A DNA stretch of 64,000 nucleotides from an uncultured Gammaproteobacteria bacterium (lineage in GTDB: Bacteria > Pseudomonadota > Gammaproteobacteria > Pseudomonadales > Pseudohongiellaceae). The notes beneath the pieces are model-generated. The model searched no databases. It worked only from the letters and a program-made list of their open reading frames with translations, and was not told where the DNA came from. Shown one piece after another: positions 50,941-60,140 of the stretch. Both the position numbers and the translations under genes were made by a program. The stretch spans positions 20,609 through 84,608 of the forward strand of contig CAJWVZ010000012.1 of the NCBI GenBank assembly GCA_913048385.1, in the 5' to 3' direction. Positions within the stretch are counted from its first letter, which is position 1; the number at the start of each line of letters is the position of its first letter.

Positions 50941-51484
50941 CTATTCACTGTCTCGTTTTTTGAAGGTAACTACTCTGGTCCTTCAGTTTGGGTTAGTAGG
51001 TTATGGAAGTGCGCAGGAGGACCGGGATGGGTCTCTAGCATATTATTTCGTTTCCAATACATTAATGTCGTTTAATTTGACTGGGCAAATTGAGCCAAAT
51101 CCTGGTTTGGATGGTTCTGATATCGAAGAATTTCTCTCGATCCTCGAACAATATGATCAGCTATTTAACCAAGATTTTTCCGCAGGCAGTGTTTTTTGCC
51201 GCCGATATTTAGAGTCTTCGGAAATACCTTCAACTGAAGCTTTTGACCTTCTTTTCAGTGATGGAGTTTGGGAGGGCAAGGTTAAACGCCTTGGCGAGAA
51301 TTTTTGGAGAGAATTGGAGGAAAAATTTGGATCACGTTTAATGTTGCGCGCTGTCGCTCAGGCCTCCTCATTTGCGAAAGATCGTGAAACCAATATCCAG
51401 GATGGGCCTGTTTTTCCAAGAGCCGATTTTAGTCTAAGCGAGCGTCTAGAATTCGGTAAGAGGCACTGCCAACTTGAGAATTAG
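50933..51484 (+). CDS. Hypothetical exported protein
   Basis: ORF with hydrophobic N-terminus (VTTLVLQFGLVGYGSAQ), overlaps arfB stop (ATGATTGA). Confidence 0.5.
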   Translation: MIDYSLSRFLKVTTLVLQFGLVGYGSAQEDRDGSLAYYFVSNTLMSFNLTGQIEPNPGLDGSDIEEFLSILEQYDQLFNQDFSAGSVFCRRYLESSEIPSTEAFDLLFSDGVWEGKVKRLGENFWRELEEKFGSRLMLRAVAQASSFAKDRETNIQDGPVFPRADFSLSERLEFGKRHCQLEN

Positions 51485-51508
51485 CAGTGCCGCTCATTGC
51501 AGTTTTTT
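51484..51508 (+). terminator. Putative Rho-independent terminator
   Basis: GCAGTG-CCGCT-CATTGC then AGTTTTTT. Confidence 0.5.
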
Positions 51509-51510
51509 GT

Positions 51511-52695
51511 TTAGTAAACCTCAAACAGGCCAGCAGCGCCCATACCTCCGCCGACACACATCGTACATACGACGTATTTAGCTCCGCGTCGTTTTCCCTC
51601 GATGAGGGCATGCCCAACCATTCGTGCGCCACTCATGCCGTAAGGGTGACCGATGGAAATAGCTCCTCCGTTGACGTTTAAGAGTTCATCAGGTATTCCG
51701 AGTTGGTCTCGGCAGTATATGACTTGTACCGCAAAAGCTTCATTGAGCTCCCAGAGGCCAATGTCATCCATTTTTAAGTTATTACGTTCCAGTAACTTAG
51801 GGATGGCAAAAACTGGTCCGATTCCCATTTCATCTGCGCCAAGACCAGCAACTGACATACCTCGATAGGCCCCCAGAGGTTGCAGGCCCCTTTGCTCTGC
51901 TAGCTTGCTGTCCATTACAATAGAAGCAGAAGCACCATCCGACAACTGGCTCGCATTCCCAGCGGTAATGACGCCGCCTTCAATAACCGGTTTTAATCCT
52001 TGAAGCCCTTCAAGCGTTGTCGTCGGTCGGTTACCTTCATCCTTTTCTAGATTAGCGTCGTGGGTGCTTTGCTGTTTTGTCTCTTTGTCCATGAAGAGCA
52101 TTTTTGAGGGCAGAGGAACAATTTCGTCGTCGAATTTCCCTGCAGCTTGAGCAGCGGCAGTCCGTTGCTGGCTTTGCAGTGAGTACTCATCCTGCGCATC
52201 TCTCGAAACATTGTAACGTTTGGCTACAATTTCGGCCGTCTCGAGCATGGAAATATAAGCATCCGATGCATTTTTCAACACTTTAGGGTCTTGAGCTCGG
52301 TAAGCATTCCTATGCTCGTTTTGGACGAGACTGATTGACTCTAGCCCCCCTCCGACGACGATCGGCATGCCATCTACAATTACCTGCTTAGCAGCAGTAG
52401 CAATCGCCATCATCCCTGAGGCGCACTGACGGTCGATACTCATGCCCGATGCAGAGCTTGGCAGACCTGCGGCAACCCCGGCGGTGCGTCCGATATTATA
52501 ACCTGAAGAACCTTGTTGCATTGCGCAACCCATTATCACATCGTCAACCTCGTTCGGATCTACACCTGCGCGTTCAACCGCGGCAGCTATTACATGTCCT
52601 CCAAGAGTAGGGGCGTCGGTGTCGTTAAATGCACCGCGGTAGGCTTTACCGATGGGGGTACGTGCGGTCGATACGATTACTGCTTCTCTTGTCAT
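51511..52695 (-). CDS. Acetyl-CoA C-acyltransferase (thiolase)
   Basis: [56 protein letters not shown]. Confidence 0.95.
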   Translation of the reverse strand: MTREAVIVSTARTPIGKAYRGAFNDTDAPTLGGHVIAAAVERAGVDPNEVDDVIMGCAMQQGSSGYNIGRTAGVAAGLPSSASGMSIDRQCASGMMAIATAAKQVIVDGMPIVVGGGLESISLVQNEHRNAYRAQDPKVLKNASDAYISMLETAEIVAKRYNVSRDAQDEYSLQSQQRTAAAQAAGKFDDEIVPLPSKMLFMDKETKQQSTHDANLEKDEGNRPTTTLEGLQGLKPVIEGGVITAGNASQLSDGASASIVMDSKLAEQRGLQPLGAYRGMSVAGLGADEMGIGPVFAIPKLLERNNLKMDDIGLWELNEAFAVQVIYCRDQLGIPDELLNVNGGAISIGHPYGMSGARMVGHALIEGKRRGAKYVVCTMCVGGGMGAAGLFEVY

Positions 52696-52789
52696 GCTTT
52701 TTTCTCCGAAAACTCGTTTATCTAAGTTTAGTTTAGTGAAGACATCACGCTCGTCGGGATGTCGATTTCCAAGTGTGCTGTTTTTAAAT

Positions 52790-53308
52790 TTAAGAGTCGC
52801 AAATTAGTGCGGTAATTTGTTTGGACGCATTTTTTGCGAGCTCTACCATTTCCTCGTCACTTCTATCTTGTATCGGGTGTGGCACAAACACCCCTTTGGG
52901 ACTTAAGCCTAAAGACTTTGCTTGAGCTTCTGCTGCCTCAACAAATTCACTGGAGGCTACAAACCCACCGGGAATACCACGTCCCTCTAGATCAATGATG
53001 TCATGCAAACTGCACGAGGTACATGATCCTCAGTCCGCGAGTCCCTGAATAACGGCGTCACACTCGACGCTAATCTGTTGCTTGAGTTCAACCGGTGCAG
53101 TTCTAGCGAAAGTGGGTTTGCTGTACCGTAATACAGTTGCACCGACTGAAACAAGTTGTAGCTCTACTTGATCAAGAAACTCTTTGCCTCTTGGTTTAGA
53201 AATGTCGATTAGTCCAACAGTTTTATCTTTCAACGTGGTTAAACGAGGAAGGATCTCTCTGCTCATTGGTTTGAGCTCAGAAGTTGGATCTAGAAGTGGG
53301 CTTTGCAT
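52790..53308 (-). CDS. UGSC family selenoprotein; in-frame UGA at 53030-53032 read as selenocysteine
   Basis: ORF track gives two same-frame halves (53030-53308 and 52790-53008) separated only by a UGA plus GSCTSCS; continuous reading ...[36 protein letters not shown]...; selD and tRNA-Sec are in the same window; 172 aa in total. Confidence 0.93.
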
Positions 53309-53360
53309 ACCATTCTCCTTGATAAGGGTTTACAGGATACTATAATCTTGGGCGATTCGG

Positions 53361-54812
53361 TTAAAGTATTTGAGAGACAAGTTGGCTTCCGCGCTCCCCA
53401 GACGCTACCCAGCCGCTAATTATTGCGGAGAACATTCCAGCGGTTCCGCCGGTCGTAACAATATGTAAACCTCCTGACCTAAATTTAGCGATTGTTTTAT
53501 CTTTCAGTTTTTCGGGCATGCCCTCGGCAATACCGTCGACGCCCCGAACTATTGCAGCGCCAGGCATTAACAATTGTTTTGAGATAGCCTCGTGGAGGTC
53601 TGCCTTTGTCCATCCGGCTTGATGGAACACACGTCTGTGTTCAGGGCATACGATTAAAATAGCATCCGCTAATCCATAAAGCTTGGTGTTCACAACTGCT
53701 CTTAGACTATTTGCCATGCTTTTTGATAAGGAATCTGGACTGCGCGATTGCTGATCTAAAATCGGCTGTAAGCCTTCTCCGGCAAATAGGCTTATAACTG
53801 AGTTGCTGCGATCGTAGCCCTGATCTTCGGCGAGTGTAGGCCAGTTTTTTTCACTTTCATCTTCGGCGAAGCAATAGGTATATTTTCCCGGATTTCCCAT
53901 GACGGCTCTGTCGATGCCTCCGGGAACCCCTCCACCGACGTTTCGAATGATTAGCTGAAGCGTCCGTCCGATCGTCGCGTTGGCCCTGTGTCCTTGACCA
54001 AGAGCATTTACTCCTGAATTAATATTCAAATGTCTCGCTACCGGTCCATTTATGATCATCACTGGTGAAGAAAAATAGGTGGTACAGAGCAAGCCATGCA
54101 TGCAAAACTTGTCTTGCAGAGCAGCCTCTACGGATGCGATGACCAACGGCATATATTCGGGTTTGCAACCGGCCATCACAGCATTTATCGCAAGCTTTTC
54201 TATATTAATAGGCGCATTATCTGGGGGAATATTTCCAATTATGTCTGATGGATCTCGATTTGTACCTGCGAGCATGCGAATGACGCGAAGCGGAGTTGGA
54301 GGAACGACTGGTAGACCATCAGTCCAGCCTCGCTCGTAGCAGGATTCAATATCATCTTCATCGTCTGAAAGTGCGATGTTCCGCGCTTCGCATGGGTTTT
54401 CATATCGAAGTTTTAACTTCTCTGGCATTCCGACGTCCAGAGTCTTAGACCCACATCCGGGTTTATGATCGGGCAAACCATCACCAACCGTGGGAAAAAG
54501 ATGCTCTCCCACAAAAAACTCTTGCCAAGCAGCGCGATCCCAACCTTCAACACGGACCTCAGGGTGATTTGCTAAGGTCATTGTTGGAACGATTGTTATA
54601 CCTTCTTTGTAAGAAGACTCTAGCGCGGAGTCATCCAGAATATTAGGTAAGTGGGATAAAAAGCTTGGGTCGTCTTGGACGAAGATTTTTATCCGGTCCC
54701 CTAATGCTGCTGAAATTTCCTCGATTGTTGAAGCGATCAGCTCGCAGGTCGGGCAATCTTTTTTTATGAATAATCTATAATTTCGAATGTCGGATGAAGG
54801 TTCATCACTCAT
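53361..54812 (-). CDS. Thioredoxin-fold/UGSC-associated protein (CPTC motif N-terminal domain plus large conserved domain)
   Basis: YRLFIKKDCPTCELIASTIEEI (CxxC); adjacent to and co-directional with the UGSC gene; C-terminal domain of uncertain function (GWTDGLPVVPPTPLRVIRMLAGTNRDPSDIIGNIPPDNAPINIEKLAINAVMAGCKPEYMP). Confidence 0.75.
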   Translation of the reverse strand: MSDEPSSDIRNYRLFIKKDCPTCELIASTIEEISAALGDRIKIFVQDDPSFLSHLPNILDDSALESSYKEGITIVPTMTLANHPEVRVEGWDRAAWQEFFVGEHLFPTVGDGLPDHKPGCGSKTLDVGMPEKLKLRYENPCEARNIALSDDEDDIESCYERGWTDGLPVVPPTPLRVIRMLAGTNRDPSDIIGNIPPDNAPINIEKLAINAVMAGCKPEYMPLVIASVEAALQDKFCMHGLLCTTYFSSPVMIINGPVARHLNINSGVNALGQGHRANATIGRTLQLIIRNVGGGVPGGIDRAVMGNPGKYTYCFAEDESEKNWPTLAEDQGYDRSNSVISLFAGEGLQPILDQQSRSPDSLSKSMANSLRAVVNTKLYGLADAILIVCPEHRRVFHQAGWTKADLHEAISKQLLMPGAAIVRGVDGIAEGMPEKLKDKTIAKFRSGGLHIVTTGGTAGMFSAIISGWVASGERGSQLVSQIL

Positions 54813-54860
54813 TTTCCAAGCCCTCGCTTTATTTGACTCTCATCAGAAGGGATCTTTATC

Positions 54861-55154
54861 TCAGTATACGAAACCGAGGGTACAGATTCCGACTAAGATG
54901 TTTGTGATCATAAAAACTGAGGATGTGCGGGACATCACTTTCCACAGTTGTCGACCCTTGTAGTTAGCTCTGACACCAATAATGAGAAGTAATGTATACA
55001 TCATCATTCCAGCCATTATGGCCGAGTAGAGAAACCACTGACCGTTATCCACCGCTCTGCTGCCAAATATAAAAAAAAGTGAAGCCCCAAAAAAATAGGC
55101 AGCCCAGTAAGAGCCTGCTAATCGAAATCTACCGCTTCTTTGCTTCGTTAACAT
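54861..55154 (-). CDS. Small hypothetical membrane protein
   Basis: 97 aa with about three hydrophobic segments; upstream of the UGSC operon. Confidence 0.6.
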   Translation of the reverse strand: MLTKQRSGRFRLAGSYWAAYFFGASLFFIFGSRAVDNGQWFLYSAIMAGMMMYTLLLIIGVRANYKGRQLWKVMSRTSSVFMITNILVGICTLGFVY

Positions 55155-55235
55155 TACTTGTAAACCACACTCTTAAGTTGTTGTTGGGGGCGGTTAATCT
55201 CACATCGGTCATTTTACTAAAGTGAACTATAAAGC

Positions 55236-55313
55236 TTGTAACTCGGCATTTTCTCTACAATTTGTAACAAATGCCGATAATCTATTAGCTTATAATTGTC
55301 GTTGTAACGACAA
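55236..55313. promoter_or_regulatory. Putative regulatory region with three TTGTAAC copies and an 18-bp palindrome
   Basis: TTGTAAC at 55236-55242, 55262-55268, 55302-55308; ATTTGT-A-ACAAAT at 55260-55272; TTGTCGTT-GT-AACGACAA at 55296-55313; lies between divergent genes. Confidence 0.4.
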
Positions 55314-55430
55314 CAGTGTTTTTTGGCAAAACCTCCCCAAGTCTAAACAGAAGGTTTTTTAAGTGCTCAACGTAATAAGGCGTTGATGACTTCGTCTTAA
55401 TGCTGCTCACAGGATGTCAGGTTAAGGAAT

Positions 55431-57605
55431 TTGATGACTTTATCAGATGGATTACTGAGTTCAAAATCTGTTTTAGCCGCGAAAAGGATGGCTTCTTTTA
55501 CTTGTTGCTTTTTTTTCGTTATTTTTGTGCAGTTTGCAGAGGCGCAGGACAACGTCGGCGATGAAAGCACTATAAGGTACCCGGCTGAGTACTTTGTTGA
55601 CTTCAATCCAATGACAGCCCAAGACATGGTGTACAGGATACCGGGCGTACAGACGTCTTCTCGAGGTCGTTCCGGCGGCGGAAGCGGTGGTCGAGGATTC
55701 GGTAGTGGCGGAAGTAGCGAAATCATTATTAACGGAAAGAGAGCCGCGGGGAAGAGCAACGCAACGGGACAACAGCTGCAACGAATCACTGCGCAGCAGG
55801 TCAATTATATAGAAATCATACGCGGAACGTCCGGAGAGCTCGACGTGCGCGGAAGCGGTCAGATTGTCAATGTTGTTCTCTTCGAAGAGCTGTCTTCAAC
55901 AGCAGTTAATTATGAAATTAACATGGAAAGCTATGCTGACCAGGAGCGTAAGCCCGGCGGATCTTTGGCTTTAAGCGGGAAAGCGGGACAACTCGGCTTC
56001 GTTTTGAGCGGTGAAATTGATCCGCGTTACGAAAATCAGATCAGAAAAGAGCACAGTGTGCTCGCCGATTATTCTGATAACGATTACATTCGAGAAGATA
56101 GGATAAGAGACCAGACCAATTACAACTTAAGTGCCAACCTCGATTATGAAATTAACGAATTTTCCAGTGCGCGGCTTAATGCGCTTTACCGAGAGGATGA
56201 TAATCCCACAGAGGTATTTCGGAAGATAACCGACGTCAGAAGTAATCCAAACGTTGTAACCGCTCAGAGAGAGGATCAAGGTGGGGAAAGAAACAACTGG
56301 GAAGTGGGAGGCGATTACGAGTTAAATCGCACTAATGGCGATCGGTTCAAATTATTGTTCATCGCAAATCAGCGCAATGACGATCAGATTCGCGCTCGCA
56401 ATAATATCGCCGATGACGGCGCTGAGACGTTAAACCTTTTCCTCGATCGAACTTACATTACCGAAGAGCGCATCGTTCGCGGTTCTTATACAACTGAAAT
56501 GTTTTTTGGGCAGGATATTGAGTTTGGTATTGAGCGGGCACAAACCACCCTTGAATCCGGTATCGCCTTAGGGTTGGCTGGGGACGGGCTTAGTGACCCC
56601 AGCTTGAGAGGGTTGGTGAGGCAAAACATCAGGAATGCAGATTCAACCGTCGAAGAAATCCGTTACGAACCATTTTTAATCCACAATTATATCTTCAGCG
56701 ACAAAATGTCTCTGGAAACCTCATTGCTATACGAGGCCTCTGAAATTAGTCAGTGGGGCCAAGTTAACAAATCCAGAGATTTTGGATTCTTTAAACCAAC
56801 TTTTGATTTACGATTTGACCTCACGCCGCAAATACAGCTTAGCGCACGGGTAAGAAAGTTTGTAATGCAGCTGAGTTTTAACGACTTTGTCGCTAATGAA
56901 GATTCTGACCTAGACTCAAACGTTCAAAGTGGCAACGATGACCTCCGTCAGGAATGGGGCTGGGTCTATGAGACGAGGGGAGAATATCGTTTGCCAAATG
57001 ATGTAGGGGCGGTGGATATTGGAGCTTACTACCATATTCATAACGATCGGATTGAAAGGATCGATGTAACAGTCGATGAAAATAACCCTCAATCGACGAA
57101 TGGGAATATCGGGAAAGGTGATATGTATGGGTTAACTGCAAACGCCAGTCTGCGAATGCGCATGCTCGGTCTTCCCAATCTTCAGCTGACTGCAAACTTA
57201 GAGGTGAAGGATTCAAACATAACAGACCCACTTCTTGGAATAGACAGGCGCTTTCGAGATTACGACCGAGGTCGATTAAATTTTGGTTTCAGACACGATA
57301 TCCCGTCGCGCGGCATAACCTATGGTGGTAATTGGAGTAACCGCTTCGAAGGCAATATCATGCGTTATGACGTAGACGACATTGAGATTCGCGGTGGAGA
57401 CCCTTATGTTTCTATTTACGCTCAATTCGTTGATTCTAGGGGGCTAACTTACCGTCTTTTCTCTAGGAACCATACCGATAATACGCAGTGTCGCGAGCGA
57501 AGGCGTTTCCTAGGGAAGATTTCGGCTCAGATTCTTGAAGAGATAGAAAATCGATGCTGGAATGATGGGCGTGTTGTAGCGTTGCGTGTGAGTGGAAACT
57601 TCTAA
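55431..57605 (+). CDS. TonB-dependent receptor
   Basis: Signal peptide; plug domain (MTAQDMVYRIPGVQ...EIIINGKRAAGKS...QVNYIEIIRGTSGELDVRGSGQIVNVVL); many beta-barrel strands; terminal Phe. Confidence 0.88.
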   Translation: MMTLSDGLLSSKSVLAAKRMASFTCCFFFVIFVQFAEAQDNVGDESTIRYPAEYFVDFNPMTAQDMVYRIPGVQTSSRGRSGGGSGGRGFGSGGSSEIIINGKRAAGKSNATGQQLQRITAQQVNYIEIIRGTSGELDVRGSGQIVNVVLFEELSSTAVNYEINMESYADQERKPGGSLALSGKAGQLGFVLSGEIDPRYENQIRKEHSVLADYSDNDYIREDRIRDQTNYNLSANLDYEINEFSSARLNALYREDDNPTEVFRKITDVRSNPNVVTAQREDQGGERNNWEVGGDYELNRTNGDRFKLLFIANQRNDDQIRARNNIADDGAETLNLFLDRTYITEERIVRGSYTTEMFFGQDIEFGIERAQTTLESGIALGLAGDGLSDPSLRGLVRQNIRNADSTVEEIRYEPFLIHNYIFSDKMSLETSLLYEASEISQWGQVNKSRDFGFFKPTFDLRFDLTPQIQLSARVRKFVMQLSFNDFVANEDSDLDSNVQSGNDDLRQEWGWVYETRGEYRLPNDVGAVDIGAYYHIHNDRIERIDVTVDENNPQSTNGNIGKGDMYGLTANASLRMRMLGLPNLQLTANLEVKDSNITDPLLGIDRRFRDYDRGRLNFGFRHDIPSRGITYGGNWSNRFEGNIMRYDVDDIEIRGGDPYVSIYAQFVDSRGLTYRLFSRNHTDNTQCRERRRFLGKISAQILEEIENRCWNDGRVVALRVSGNF

Positions 57606-57703
57606 TTCAGCGATTTTGTATCGTTTTTGATCGGACTATAACGCTCGGGATCCGCCTCTTTAGTCAATCATCACTAACATTCCTGATACCGAGTCTTTGT
57701 CCG

Positions 57704-58552
57704 TTAACGCCCCATAAGCCCTTTTATTGCGGCAGGTATGTCGGCAGGAAAAACTACAAATTTGCTATTATCGGAATCGGATAAACTCTGCAAGGAGGAG
57801 ATATATTTTTCACCTAAGAGATAAACAAGAGGGGTTTCTCGATCGCCAATTGCCTCGGTCACCAGAGTAATAGATTTTTGGCTCGCCTCCGCTAGAACTA
57901 CTTGCGCTTCAGCTTCTCTCCTAGAGGCTTCGAGCTTGCCTTCAGCTTGCAATATAGCTGCTTCCTTCTCTCCGTCTGCTCTAGTAACTGTTGCCCTTCT
58001 TGCGCGTTCCGCAGCAGCTTGTTCCTCCATAGCTTGTTGCATTGTGCCCGATGGATTGATGTCTTGAATTTCTACAGTTTTTAACGTGATACCCCAATCT
58101 GCAATATCGTTTGAGATAGCTGTTTTTAGCTTTGCTTTTATGTGATCTCTCGATGACAACGCATCATCTAAACTCATTTCTCCAACAATGCTCCGCAATG
58201 ACGTCTGTACCAGAGTTTGAATCGCAAGCTCATAATCCTCTACGCCATAAACCGCTTTTTCCGGTGAGACAATATTTATGTAGGCGACCGCATTTGTCAT
58301 TATTACCGCGTTATCTCGGGTTATTACTTCTTGCGAGGGGATGTTTAGCACAATATCTTTCGTGGTGACCTTGTACGCGATGCTATCTATGTAAGGTACA
58401 AGAAAGTTGAGCCCGGGGTTCAGTGAACAATGATATTTACCAAGGCGCTGCACTACCCACTTGTTTCCCTGAGGCACCTGTCGTACACCTTTGCCGACGG
58501 TAACGAGAACAAAAACTAAGATCGCGAGGGGTAAAATGATTGCGGGTTCCAT
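57704..58552 (-). CDS. SPFH domain/band 7 family protein (stomatin-like, QmcA-like)
   Basis: VRQVPQGNKWVVQRLGKYHCSLNPGLNFLVPYIDSIAYKVTTKDIVLNIPSQEVITRDNA...EKEAAILQAEGKLEASRREAEA. Confidence 0.95.
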   Translation of the reverse strand: MEPAIILPLAILVFVLVTVGKGVRQVPQGNKWVVQRLGKYHCSLNPGLNFLVPYIDSIAYKVTTKDIVLNIPSQEVITRDNAVIMTNAVAYINIVSPEKAVYGVEDYELAIQTLVQTSLRSIVGEMSLDDALSSRDHIKAKLKTAISNDIADWGITLKTVEIQDINPSGTMQQAMEEQAAAERARRATVTRADGEKEAAILQAEGKLEASRREAEAQVVLAEASQKSITLVTEAIGDRETPLVYLLGEKYISSLQSLSDSDNSKFVVFPADIPAAIKGLMGR

Positions 58553-58616
58553 GGTTTTCCTTTTTAAATTAGCATTAAAACTTAAGTTTAAATGGCCAAG
58601 AAGCTGTCTTACGGAC

Positions 58617-59069
58617 TCATGCTCGAGTGACTATTAAAGAATTCCCAGAGACCTCCGTGACCCTTACCCTATCTCCTACTGCGAGCTCCTCTTGCGAGAT
58701 TACTTCCCATTCGTTTGCGCCAAGCAATGGCACAGGAAATCGTACGACACCATTTTTTTCAGATGTCGGTGTGTTAATGATTTGACCGATTTCTCCAACT
58801 AAAGTTTCACGAGAGAGCCCGGCTTTTGTTTTATCAATGGACAAAGGTTTAAAAAACTTGAACCAAGCCACAATAAAAGACAAAGAAAGTATGGTCCATG
58901 CAATGAGTTGCGCCGCGGGTGATAGCTGCGGGATCAAGATCAAGAGAACACCGACTGCGGTTGCCGAGGCCCCAAACCAGAAAATGAAAAAGGACCCAAT
59001 AAAAATCTCGGAAAGCATAAGTAATATCCCGAAAACGATCCAATACCAATAAACTATATGTATTTCCAA
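58617..59069 (-). CDS. NfeD family protein
   Basis: YWIVFGILLMLSEIFIGSFFIFWFGASATAVGVL; OB-fold-like C-terminus; adjacent to SPFH gene. Confidence 0.92.
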   Translation of the reverse strand: MEIHIVYWYWIVFGILLMLSEIFIGSFFIFWFGASATAVGVLLILIPQLSPAAQLIAWTILSLSFIVAWFKFFKPLSIDKTKAGLSRETLVGEIGQIINTPTSEKNGVVRFPVPLLGANEWEVISQEELAVGDRVRVTEVSGNSLIVTRA

Positions 59070-59202
59070 AAAGTCTTCCTTTCATGGGTATAATTCAATA
59101 CCATTTTTAGATCGCCATCACTGTAACACGAGCAGGGTGCTTGCGGTTAATTTATACGATTTTAGGAATTAATTGCGCAAGCCCAGTTGATTGGAGGCAT
59201 GG

Positions 59203-60099
59203 CGTATGGGTCTTCAAAAATTCTCGCGAAAGAGATGTTCAAGAGGTAAGTTATTGGTGAGAAGAGGAACGGAATTTATATCGGTAGATGGCGTAGAGCT
59301 TGCTGATTTTGGGGGTGAGGGTCCTATTGTGCTTTTCTCCCACGCGAACGGTTATCCACCTCAGGTGTACACTGAGCTTCTGAGTGCACTCTCCAAAAGT
59401 TTTCGGGTTTTAGGTATTGAACATCGACCCCTGAGGGGTGGTAATCCGAACGATTTTTTAAGTTGGGATGTGATGAGCGAGGATATTGTAAAAGTCATTG
59501 ATTTTTTTAACGAGCCAATATTTGGTTTTGGTCACTCGATGGGCGGCTCAGCATTAATGATGGCGACCAAACACAGACCCGATTGCTTCCGAGCACTGGC
59601 GTTGGTTGAGCCGGTTCTCTTGCCGAAGGTTGCGCAATTTGCTTTGAACATTGTTGCGAAGCGGTTCCCTAGTCGGGTTCCTCCAATCCGACGTGCGCTG
59701 AATCGTACTGATAATTGGGATAACAGAGATTTAGCATTTGATCATTTTAGGCCTAAGCGTGTGTTCAAGCATTTCTCTGACGCAGCTTTGTGGGATTATG
59801 TAGAGAATGGTACTTATATTCGAGATGGGCGTGCGTATCTGCGTTTCAGTAAGGAATGGGAGGCGCGTTGCTATGCACTGGTTCAAAATGTTTGGCCGTT
59901 ATTAGGTGAGTTACGGATGCCGGTCGTTGGGTTTAAAGGTGCTAACTCGAATACTCTTCCGGCTTCCGCCTGGCAGAAATGGAAATTAAAGGCGCCCGCG
60001 CATCAGTTTGTTGAAATTGAAGAGAGCGGTCACTTGCTGCCACTCGAATACCCTAACCTTTTGGCTTCTCATGTAGCAACTTTTTTCACGAGTATATAG
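59203..60099 (+). CDS. Alpha/beta hydrolase
   Basis: VLFSHANGYPPQVYTELLSALSKSFRVLGIEHRPLRGG...IFGFGHSMGGSALMMA (GHSMGG). Confidence 0.93.
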   Translation, partial: RMGLQKFSRKRCSRGKLLVRRGTEFISVDGVELADFGGEGPIVLFSHANGYPPQVYTELLSALSKSFRVLGIEHRPLRGGNPNDFLSWDVMSEDIVKVIDFFNEPIFGFGHSMGGSALMMATKHRPDCFRALALVEPVLLPKVAQFALNIVAKRFPSRVPPIRRALNRTDNWDNRDLAFDHFRPKRVFKHFSDAALWDYVENGTYIRDGRAYLRFSKEWEARCYALVQNVWPLLGELRMPVVGFKGANSNTLPASAWQKWKLKAPAHQFVEIEESGHLLPLEYPNLLASHVATFFTSI

Positions 60100-60140
60100 A
60101 TAAGGACAATCGATCAGCAGTGTCCTCGGTGGGAAGGTCT

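Noticed and set aside
52790-53008. Independent 72-aa ORF as a separate gene
   Set aside because: Starts at TTG, has no ribosome-binding context, and is in frame with the upstream fragment across a single UGA; better read as the C-terminal half of the UGSC selenoprotein.
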